Shown here one piece after another: positions 8,373-13,923 of a stretch of DNA of 29,870 bases. The stretch lies in NCBI RefSeq assembly GCF_001571105.1, contig NZ_BCTD01000055.1. One strand, written 5' to 3'. Under the pieces are notes generated by a model. The model was not told where the DNA came from. It ran no database searches and worked only from the letters and a program-made list of their open reading frames with translations. Each line of letters starts with the position of its first letter. Position 1 is the stretch's first letter. A program made the translations under genes and the position numbers. This DNA comes from Azotobacter vinelandii (GTDB lineage Bacteria; Pseudomonadota; Gammaproteobacteria; Pseudomonadales; Pseudomonadaceae).

Positions 8373-8537
8373 AGAGCCCAAAGCCCGGAATAGCCGGTTT
8401 CCCCGATGACTGTTCGGTGCTTTCAGGTTTCTGCCGCAAGGTGAGAATGCTGGCATAAGGCCTTCATCCGGTCAGGATCGGTCCCGGCGAAACCAGGCAG
8501 GGCAGGCCGTTTTTTCGTCATGCTCCAGGTCAGTGGA

Positions 8538-9233
8538 ATGTATACGGCACAGGGCAAAATCAGACAGCGGGACCTGCTCGAGGAATATCTACCTCTGGTG
8601 CGACGGCAGGCCTTGAATCTGCAGACCAGGTTGCCGGCCAGCGTCGAGCTGGACGACCTGATCCAGGCCGGTACCATCGGTCTGCTCGACGCCCTGTCAC
8701 GCTACGATGCCGCCCAGGGCGCCAGTTTCGCCACCTTCGCCAGCCAGCGCGTGCGCGGCGCCATGCTCGACGAATTGCGCAGCCGCGACTGGGTGCCGCG
8801 CAGCGTGCGACGCAACGCCCGCGCCCTGGAGGATACCCTGCGCCAGCTCGAGCAGCGCCTCGGCCGGCCCGCCGAAGAGCGCGAGATCGCCACGTCCATG
8901 GGGCTGGACCTCGCCGAATACCGGCAGTTGCTGCTGGACAGCAACGGCAGCCAACTGGTGGCCATCGACGACCTGGGCGAGGACGAGGTGGACGCGATGA
9001 GCGTCGGACACTACGCCTCGCCTTTCGTCGAGCTTGCCGAAGGGCGCGATCTGGAGCGCTTGGTCAAGGCCATCGAGGCGCTGCCCGAGCGGGAGAAACT
9101 GGTGCTCGGCCTGTACTACCAGGAAGATCTCAACCTCAAGGAAATCGGTGCCGTGCTGGGCGTCAGCGAATCCCGCGTCTGTCAGTTGCACAGCCAGGCG
9201 GTCGCCCGTTTGCGCAACGGCCTGGCGGAGTAG
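8538..9233 (+). CDS. fliA: Flagellar sigma factor FliA (sigma-28)
   Basis: The 231-residue sigma factor directs RNA polymerase to late flagellar promoters. Region 2 contains LPASVELDDLIQAGTIGLLDALSRYD and then RVRGAMLDELRSRDWVPRSVRR; region 4 carries ALPEREKLVLGLYYQEDLNLKEIGAVLGVSESRVCQLHSQA with the recognition helix. All are nearly identical to E. coli FliA. I prefer the ATG at 8538 (MYTAQGKIRQRD), which matches MYTAEG-type starts; an in-frame ATG at 8520 is possible, and neither has a strong ribosome binding site. A 165-bp gap separates it from flhE and probably holds a promoter, though I could not identify one with confidence. Its predicted targets in this window are fliC, flaG and the promoter at 13705-13731. 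Confidence 0.97.
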   Translation: MYTAQGKIRQRDLLEEYLPLVRRQALNLQTRLPASVELDDLIQAGTIGLLDALSRYDAAQGASFATFASQRVRGAMLDELRSRDWVPRSVRRNARALEDTLRQLEQRLGRPAEEREIATSMGLDLAEYRQLLLDSNGSQLVAIDDLGEDEVDAMSVGHYASPFVELAEGRDLERLVKAIEALPEREKLVLGLYYQEDLNLKEIGAVLGVSESRVCQLHSQAVARLRNGLAE

Positions 9234-9341
9234 CGGACCGAGGCGCCCGGCGCTTTCCCGTCCATTGGCAGTCTTATCGCATCGATTGTCTTCTGCGGAT
9301 TCAGAGCATTTTCATGAAATGCCCGATCACCGGACTTTCAG

Positions 9342-9557
9342 CTCCCTCTTCCCCGGTCCCTTTCCCTGGCATGGGAGAGAGGAGACGAGCAGCTCCCTCT
9401 CCCCGTGGGGGAGAGGGTTGGGGAGAGGGGCGGCAGACTGGCTGCCAACTTCCCTCTCCCCTGGCCCCTCTCCCAAGCATGGGAGAGGGGAGACAAGCAG
9501 CTCCCTCTCCCCTTGGGGAGAGGGTTGGGGAGAGGGGAGGCGGGCACATCGGCCAAC
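9342..9557. repeat. 108-bp tandem duplication of CCCTCTCC/GGAGAGGG palindromes
   Basis: Two direct copies, about 9342-9449 and 9450-9557, keep a period of 108 bp (the shared block CTCCCTCTCCCC starts at 9393 and 9501). Each copy contains two inverted repeats: a hairpin around CATGGGAGAG and a hairpin CCCTCTCCCC / GGGGAGAGGG. Both copies end in a similar (T/C)GGC(T)GCCAAC-like tail. Copies differ by scattered substitutions and small indels. This fills the 359-bp gap between fliA and the PilZ gene. It may terminate fliA transcription, but I see no classical T-tract. Confidence 0.85.
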
Positions 9558-9592
9558 GTCCCTAATCCGGCAATGAACGAAGGAAACAGATC

Positions 9593-11284
9593 TTGGAACA
9601 GGCCAGCGATACCTACTCGCGCATCGAGCATCCGGACAAATGTCGCGACCTGCTGGAGCAGCTCTGCGAACAGGGCGGCGCCCGGCTGATCGGCCTGTCG
9701 CCGGACACGCCTTCCCTGGCGGTGGTACTCATGGAGGTGGTGCCCGGCGAACGGCTGGTCATCGACCTGACCGCACTACCGGCCGTGGCGCCGCTGCTCG
9801 AGTCCGGCGGGTACGACAGCCGTCTCGCCGGACGGGTCGCCAGCACCTTGCTGCGCAGTGCACCGCTGGGCGGCTGGCAGCGCCTGTCCGTGCCGGGACG
9901 CGTCCAGTTGGCCTGTCCCTGGCCGGAATGGCTGGAGATCCTGCACCGCCGCAGCGCCTTCCGCGCCGAGTTGCCGACGCGCTTGACGGTGCCGGTCGAA
10001 GTTTTGCCGGCCGGGGGAATGCGGCCGTTCGCCGGTCGCTTGCTCGACCTGTCGCAGGGCGGCTGCCGGATCGAGCTGCCGGCCGGTTCCGCCAGCGAAT
10101 TGCAGGCCGGACAGGTCGTCGAACAGGTCGTCCTGCGCTTTCCCAACGGCCAGCAAATCGGACTGCGGGGGGAAATCCGCCATCGCCAGCTCAACCCCGA
10201 CTGGAAGGCGGCCCGTTTCGGCTTCGCCTTCGACAGGCCCTCCGCCGATCTGGAGCGCCGGCTGTGGTTCTACGTGCGCGAGATCGAACGGGAAAGCGCC
10301 CGTGGCGCGTTCGGCGGTGACTCCGCGCTGGCGCCTTCGCCGTTGTTCCAGGCCGGCCGGGTGGCGCAGGCCGGCGACCCGTCGCATAGCCATGGCCGCG
10401 ACTACGCCACGCCCATGGCTCGTCGCCTGGCGCGGGTCGCGCTCTATCTGAGCGGGCTGGCCGTGGACCTGCAACATGGCAACGAAATCGAGTCGGCCCG
10501 GTTGTCCTGGCACAGCGACTATCTGCTGGGATTGCTCGACGAAGAGCGTCAGGACCTGCTGTTCGCCGCACATTGCCTGGTGGACGACCCGCCACTGATC
10601 CAGCATTGCATCGCGGTGGCGGTGCGTCTCGCCGACCTGGCGCGCAGCCGTGACCTGCCCAACGAACTGGTCAAGGCGATCTGCGCCTGCGCCCTGGTCC
10701 ACGACCTGGGCAAGGCGCTGCTGCCGCCGGAACTGATGCGCAGCGAATCCCTCGATCATCGGCAGCGTGAAATCTTCGGGCGGCATGTGGCGCTGCTGTG
10801 CGAGCGGCTAGGCCGCTGCAAGTGGCTGGCCGAGCCGGTGGTTCGTGGCATCGTCGAGCAGATCAACGAGCGACTCGACGGCAGCGGCTACCCGCTTGGC
10901 CTGCAGGGCGATCAGCTCGGCGAACTGGCGCGGATGGCCGCCGTGGTCGATGTGATCGACGCCATGGGGCGGCCGCGGCCGGATCGACCGGAGCAAGCGA
11001 TCAGTGGCGTCTACCGTCAGTTGATCGGCCGCGAGGCGCAGCTCGACCGGCGCTGGCTTCAACACTATATCCAGCGGTTCGGCCTGATTCCGGTCGGCTC
11101 GCTGGTACGCTTCGCCGAGGGCGACCTGGCCTGGGTGGAGCGTCTCGACAGCAAGGGAGAGATCGCCCAGGTGCGCTTGGCCGATCAGTCCAGCATGCGC
11201 GGCGCGACCCTCAGTACCCCGGTGTCCGGCGAAGAACTGGCCGCCCTGGGGCCCATCGAAGGCATTGTCATTCCGGGTTCCTGA
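9593..11284 (+). CDS. YcgR-like PilZ protein fused to a degenerate HD-GYP domain
   Basis: The 563-residue protein begins with a YcgR-N-like domain (about 1-110). A PilZ c-di-GMP-binding domain follows (about 117-225) with the required RxxxR (R120, R124) and DxSxxG (D152, S154, G157). A linker and then an HD-GYP-type domain (about 330-500) come next. The HD pair is present (H370-D371 in VHDLGK), as is the GYP core (LDGSGYP, 428-434), but the two adjacent histidines that precede that core in active enzymes are I424 and N425, so phosphodiesterase activity is doubtful. YcgR proteins slow flagellar motors at high c-di-GMP; placement after fliA fits that role. Translation starts at a TTG at 9593, 8 nt after GAAGGA; the only nearby ATG is out of frame. 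The C-terminal 60 residues look like a small beta-rich domain. Confidence 0.85.
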   Translation: MEQASDTYSRIEHPDKCRDLLEQLCEQGGARLIGLSPDTPSLAVVLMEVVPGERLVIDLTALPAVAPLLESGGYDSRLAGRVASTLLRSAPLGGWQRLSVPGRVQLACPWPEWLEILHRRSAFRAELPTRLTVPVEVLPAGGMRPFAGRLLDLSQGGCRIELPAGSASELQAGQVVEQVVLRFPNGQQIGLRGEIRHRQLNPDWKAARFGFAFDRPSADLERRLWFYVREIERESARGAFGGDSALAPSPLFQAGRVAQAGDPSHSHGRDYATPMARRLARVALYLSGLAVDLQHGNEIESARLSWHSDYLLGLLDEERQDLLFAAHCLVDDPPLIQHCIAVAVRLADLARSRDLPNELVKAICACALVHDLGKALLPPELMRSESLDHRQREIFGRHVALLCERLGRCKWLAEPVVRGIVEQINERLDGSGYPLGLQGDQLGELARMAAVVDVIDAMGRPRPDRPEQAISGVYRQLIGREAQLDRRWLQHYIQRFGLIPVGSLVRFAEGDLAWVERLDSKGEIAQVRLADQSSMRGATLSTPVSGEELAALGPIEGIVIPGS

Positions 11285-11305
11285 GCCGGATGGGCGGGGC
11301 TCAGG
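11280..11305. terminator. Hairpin between convergent genes
   Basis: CCTGAGCC (11280-11287) pairs perfectly with GGCTCAGG (11298-11305) and overlaps the stop codons of the PilZ/HD-GYP gene and flaG. No T-tract follows on either strand, so any termination would be weak or factor-dependent. Confidence 0.35.
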
Positions 11306-11672
11306 CCGTTTCCCGCAGCAGGATGCCGCGCAACCGTTCGAGATTCTCGGCGATGCGCAGCACCTCCTCGCTGGGGATCTGCCGGATCACCTCGCCGCTC
11401 TCCCGGTCGACGATCTCCGTGACCACCCGCTGCCCCGGCTCGCTCAGATGGAATTCTACGCCGTAGCTGCTCAGCACCTCGTTGATCCGCTTGAGCGGCT
11501 CGACCAGCTCCTCGCGGGCGACCAGCCCCGGCTGTGCGCCCTCGGCCTGTGCCGCAGCGCTCCCAGGGGCCGGCGGCAACTCGTCCAGCGCGTTTTCCAG
11601 GCGCTGGCGCGGGGTCAGGTTGGTCAGAGGCGAATTGGAAAGGGTGCCGGCATCGTTCAGCGGCGAGCTCAT
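11301..11672 (-). CDS. flaG: Flagellar protein FlaG
   Basis: The 123-residue product has a low-complexity N-terminal half and the FlaG core at its C-terminus: VEPLKRINEVLSSYGVEFH, then VVTEIVDRESGEVIRQIPSE and a final amphipathic helix. FlaG proteins affect flagellar filament length in pseudomonads and usually sit between fliC and fliD. Here it is alone: the upstream neighbour fliC lies about 15 kb away, beyond toxin-antitoxin debris and a sugar island, and no fliD, fliS or fliT follows. The ATG at 11672 is preceded by AAGGAGAACGACC, a strong ribosome binding site, and by a sigma-28 promoter. It converges with the PilZ/HD-GYP gene. Confidence 0.9.
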   Translation of the reverse strand: MSSPLNDAGTLSNSPLTNLTPRQRLENALDELPPAPGSAAAQAEGAQPGLVAREELVEPLKRINEVLSSYGVEFHLSEPGQRVVTEIVDRESGEVIRQIPSEEVLRIAENLERLRGILLRETA

Positions 11673-11706
11673 GGTCGTTCTCCTTGGATGGCTGATTCCA
11701 AGAGCC

Positions 11707-11733
11707 TTATCGGATGGGGGGGTGGAAACTTGA
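11707..11733 (-). promoter_or_regulatory. Sigma-28 (FliA) promoter of flaG
   Basis: Read on the minus strand, TCAAGTTT (11733-11726) and TCCGATAA (11714-11707) are separated by exactly 11 nt. The consensus is TAAAGTTT-N11-GCCGATAA, so each box differs at one position. It lies 35 nt before the flaG start codon. Confidence 0.88.
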
Positions 11734-11750
11734 GGGGGCCGTCGCCCTGA

Positions 11751-11966
11751 CGGCAGCCCGTTTCCGCGACTTGTTGAGGAGTGGAAAATGACCGAACGAC
11801 GCTCGTCGACTCGGTATTACCGGGCCCCGCTTTTCCAATCTCGAGGCCGGCAAGATCAACGCCTTCGGTCTCGACGCCCTGGTGGCGATTGCGGTGGCGG
11901 CCGGACTGTCGGTCGGGCTGTCGATCGGTGGGCGGGTGGCTTAGTCATCCGAATCCCGGCGGGTTT
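11751..11966 (+). pseudogene. Deleted remnant of a toxin-antitoxin pair (copy of 12861-13207)
   Basis: This stretch is a direct repeat of the toxin end plus antitoxin gene further downstream. Positions 11751-11800 match 12861-12910 (the toxin tail and antitoxin start, with the ATG at 11788). After a 131-bp deletion, the match resumes at 11810 with 13051 and runs to about 11966 / 13207, just past the antitoxin stop. Because 131 is not a multiple of three, the antitoxin start is out of frame with the retained helix-turn-helix part (ITGPRFSNLEAGKINAFGLD in the third frame). No functional antitoxin can be made. The copy also lacks the toxin body, so both genes of this module are dead. Most differences from the intact copy are single substitutions. 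Confidence 0.85.
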
Positions 11967-12036
11967 TAACGAAGTGAAGGCGTATGTCAAGCAGCAGGTG
12001 CTCGAACACCTGAAAGCAGGAGGGCTGCTCCAATGA
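11967..12036 (+). pseudogene. 3' tail of a HicA-like toxin gene
   Basis: Immediately after the antitoxin remnant, the frame that ends at TGA 12034-12036 encodes NEVKAYVKQQVLEHLKAGGLLQ. The ending resembles the final strand and helix of HicA-type toxins that precede this class of HicB, and it overlaps the hicB start by ATGA, as in intact pairs. Everything upstream of this tail has been replaced by the other toxin-antitoxin remnant. The HicA identification rests on position and a short match and is therefore tentative. Confidence 0.4.
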
Positions 12037-12374
12037 GCAATCTACTGAATCATCGAGGCTATTACGGTTCCGTCGAAGTCAGTCCCGCGGATAATTGCCT
12101 GTTCGGCAAATTGCTGTTCATTCGTGCGCTGGTCAGCTACGAGGGCGAAACGGTGGCGGAGTTGACGGCGGCATTCCGGGCGGCGGTGGACGGGTATCTG
12201 GCCGATTGCGAGGCGCTGGGACGAACCCCGGAGATACCCTGCAAGGGGTCTTTCAATGTGCGAGTGGGCCACGAACTGCACATGGCCGCCAGCTTGGCGG
12301 CGAGTCGCCAGAACATCACGCTGAACGATCTGACCCGGCGGGCGCTGAGCGAATACATCGCCCATCACACCTGA
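12033..12374 (+). CDS. hicB: HicB-family antitoxin
   Basis: The 113-residue protein has the HicB layout: an N-terminal partial RNase H-like fold (YYGSVEVSPADNCLFGKLLFIRALVSYEGETVAELTAAFRAAVDGYLADC, residues about 9-62) followed by a ribbon-helix-helix DNA-binding end (FNVRVGHELHMAASLAASRQNITLNDLTRRALSEYI). Normally HicB neutralises the mRNA-cleaving toxin HicA and represses the pair. Here only a short toxin tail precedes it, so it looks like an orphan antitoxin that might still act in trans or against incoming modules. The start overlaps the toxin tail (ATGA). Confidence 0.85.
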   Translation: MSNLLNHRGYYGSVEVSPADNCLFGKLLFIRALVSYEGETVAELTAAFRAAVDGYLADCEALGRTPEIPCKGSFNVRVGHELHMAASLAASRQNITLNDLTRRALSEYIAHHT

Positions 12375-12502
12375 TCGTGTCTCCACGGGTAGCGAGCCTG
12401 CTCGCAATGCTTCTGGTGCCGGCCCGGTCGCGGGATCGTCCGCCAGCTTCGGCCATCCGCCTTATCGAAATGCGCGGAAACCCGCCTATAAGGCTGATTA
12501 TC

Positions 12503-12539
12503 GGTTTCGATAAAATATCTTGCGGCTCTTATCGAAACC
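12503..12539. promoter_or_regulatory. Inverted-repeat operator before the toxin-antitoxin pair
   Basis: GGTTTCGATAA (12503-12513) and TTATCGAAACC (12529-12539) form a perfect 11-bp inverted repeat with a 15-nt centre; each arm begins or ends with a TTATCGAAA-type half site, and a third half site (TTATCGAAA) lies at about 12461-12469. It lies 36 nt before the toxin start and is the likely binding site of the downstream HTH antitoxin. Confidence 0.7.
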
Positions 12540-12575
12540 AATAAAATGTTCCGGGCACAACAAGGACTCCATCCG

Positions 12576-12887
12576 ATGAAGGCTGTTGAATTCCTCGCCG
12601 ACTCCCTTGACCGCCTGCGTGAATTTCCGGCCGATGCCCGTCGAGAGGCTGGTTTCCAGCTGGACAATATCCAGAACGGTATTGAGCCGGCCGACTGGAA
12701 GCCCATGAAGACTGTGGGTGCCGGCGTGCGTGAGATCCGTATCCGTGAGGCCTCGGGAGCGTTCCGTGTGATCTATCTGGCCACCCTGCCGGATGCTGTC
12801 TATGTGCTGCACTGTTTCCAGAAAAGGACCCAGGCCACGCGAAGGCCGATATCGATCTGGCGGCAGCCCGTCTCCGCGACCTGCTGA
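12576..12887 (+). CDS. RelE-superfamily toxin (phage Gp49-like/HigB type), frameshifted C-terminus
   Basis: The family core is clear: MKAVEFLADSLDRLREFPADARREAGFQLDNIQ, then WKPMKTVGAGVREIRIR and FRVIYLATLPDAVYVLHCFQKRTQAT. Such toxins are ribosome-dependent mRNA interferases. After TQAT (about 12840) the frame reads RRPISIWRQPVSATC and stops at 12887. The next frame instead reads ADIDLAAARLRDLLRSRK and stops exactly on the antitoxin start (ATGA at 12898-12901), which is how intact modules end. One base seems to have been lost near 12842-12847. The result is a 103-residue protein with a foreign last 15 residues. It may be inactive, or this could be a sequencing error. I chose the ATG at 12576 (MKAVEFL) over 12546 from family starts; AAGGA lies about 10 nt upstream. 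Confidence 0.8.
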   Translation: MKAVEFLADSLDRLREFPADARREAGFQLDNIQNGIEPADWKPMKTVGAGVREIRIREASGAFRVIYLATLPDAVYVLHCFQKRTQATRRPISIWRQPVSATC

Positions 12888-12897
12888 GGAGCAGAAA

Positions 12898-13185
12898 ATG
12901 ACTGAACGACAACGCTTTGCCAGCGTTTGGGATGCCATCGAGGACACCCCGGCCGAGGCCGAGAACATGAAGTTGCGCGCCGCCCTGATGCGTGCCATCA
13001 CCGAGCAGGCGGCCGCCTGGCCGGGCACCGACAGCGATAAGGCCCGCCGGCTCGGCATTACCGGACCCCGCTTTTCCAATCTCAAGGCCGGCAAGATCAA
13101 CGCCTTCAGTCTCGACGCCCTGGTGGCGATCGCGGTAGCGGCCGGACTGTCGGTCGCGCTGTCGATCGGTGGGCGGGCGGCTTAG
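12898..13185 (+). CDS. XRE-type helix-turn-helix antitoxin
   Basis: The 95-residue product has a short N-terminal toxin-binding part (RFASVWDAIEDTPAEAENMKLRAALMRAI) and a helix-turn-helix (SDKARRLGITGPRFSNLKAGKINAFSLDALVAIAVAAGL, about 46-84), the pattern of antitoxins paired with Gp49-like toxins. It should neutralise the toxin encoded just upstream and bind the inverted repeat at 12503-12539. It is intact and has a copy with a 131-bp deletion 1.1 kb upstream. Even if the toxin is dead, this antitoxin could still act on paralogous modules. Confidence 0.87.
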   Translation: MTERQRFASVWDAIEDTPAEAENMKLRAALMRAITEQAAAWPGTDSDKARRLGITGPRFSNLKAGKINAFSLDALVAIAVAAGLSVALSIGGRAA

Positions 13186-13199
13186 TCATCCGAATCCCG

Positions 13200-13267
13200 G
13201 CGGGTTCCACCCGCCCTACGTTTTGCGCGAACGTCCGGCCATGGCGTGTAGGGCGGGTGAAACCCGC
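13200..13267. repeat. Inverted pair of REP-like elements
   Basis: GCGGGTTCCACCCGCCCTAC (13200-13219) is the inverse complement, with one mismatch, of GTAGGGCGGGTGAAACCCGC (13248-13267), leaving a 28-nt loop. Each arm is itself a short palindrome. The arrangement is BIME-like and follows the antitoxin stop by 14 nt, where it could end transcription. Only the first few bases of the left arm follow the deleted antitoxin copy at 11966. Confidence 0.7.
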
Positions 13268-13296
13268 TTTATCCATGAGTCTGGCGCCCAAGGCGC

Positions 13297-13530
13297 TCAA
13301 TGCAGGCCTTCGATTGTCGCCAGGACGCTCTGACTTCGGTCATCACCCATCGCGTGCGCATGCTCCTGCCGCTGCTTCAGCGCACGCGCCTGTAACTCGT
13401 GCAGGGCGATGTAGTCGGCTTTCATGCTCAGATTGCAACCGGTGGACTCGAAGCCCTGTAGCAGCGTCGCGATCCGGGCGAGCAGGGTGTCCAGTTCGTC
13501 GATCAGGTGTTGATGGTCGGTGGGGTTCAT
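13297..13530 (-). CDS. Small hypothetical protein
   Basis: A 77-residue, mostly helical, acidic/polar protein starting MNPTDHQHLIDELDTLLARI and ending in QSVLATIEGLH. I do not recognise the family. An in-frame ATG at 13653 would add 41 residues that look like non-coding translation, so I prefer the start at 13530, though its ribosome binding site is weak. The gene faces away from ugd and lies about 175 nt downstream of a leftward sigma-28-like promoter, so it might be expressed with flagellar genes. Its size and helical content recall small flagellar chaperones, but I see no diagnostic motif. Confidence 0.45.
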   Translation of the reverse strand: MNPTDHQHLIDELDTLLARIATLLQGFESTGCNLSMKADYIALHELQARALKQRQEHAHAMGDDRSQSVLATIEGLH

Positions 13531-13657
13531 GTTCCGGTTATGTACCCTCGGCCAGCGCCATAAGTGCTCCGGGGCGGTGACGACTTGTCCAATATCTTTT
13601 CCTGACGTTGATGCGATGCTGGATTGACCAGGCGAACGAGAAGAGGCCGACATCGCT

Positions 13658-13683
13658 CTACAGCAGGCTCATTATCCTTCTCC
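13658..13683 (-). other. Shine-Dalgarno and start codon followed by a four-codon frame
   Basis: On the minus strand GGAGAAGGA (13683-13675) is followed by ATG at 13672 and then AGC CTG CTG TAG. The ribosome binding site is the same nine bases used by fliC. It stands 33 nt downstream of the sigma-28-like -10 box, the same layout as flaG (35 nt). It looks like the front of a lost flagellar gene, or a leader peptide for the small gene at 13297-13530. Confidence 0.5.
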
Positions 13684-13704
13684 GAAGGGACTTTCCAAGG
13701 CCCC

Positions 13705-13731
13705 TTATCGGACGGGGAAACCAAATCTTGA
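13705..13731 (-). promoter_or_regulatory. Leftward sigma-28-like promoter without an obvious target
   Basis: On the minus strand TCAAGATT (13731-13724) and TCCGATAA (13712-13705) are separated by 11 nt. The -10 box is identical to that of flaG, and the tract just downstream (TTCCAAG...CCTTATCGGA on the plus strand) is also shared with flaG. The rest of the 393-bp gap between the small minus-strand gene and ugd shows no other gene I can support; it must also hold the ugd promoter, which I could not pinpoint. Confidence 0.7.
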
Positions 13732-13923
13732 ACGAATACCGGATCAGCTGCTGCCAGCTTGGCCAAGGCGTTGAGATAGTAGTGGTCGGATTTTCGGCAA
13801 GAATCGCAGGTGGCGGCTCCATTCATTCGGACAAGCCCATTCTCCTGCCTGTTTTCGCGCATATGACTTCATGACTGGCAAGGCACTATCGACGGTGTTT
13901 CGAGGTGGCACCAAGGGATATGC

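Noticed and set aside
9342..9557. Possible CRISPR array in the repeat region
   Set aside because: There are only two 108-bp copies with no regular spacers; the structure is nested inverted repeats.
9301..9689. Several 80-97-residue frames across the GGAGAGGG repeats
   Set aside because: They are low-complexity translations of the tandem repeat on both strands.
13527..13862. 111-residue minus-strand frame MRENRQENG... upstream of ugd
   Set aside because: It spans the sigma-28-like promoter and the aborted start, has no recognisable domain, and lacks a convincing ribosome binding site.
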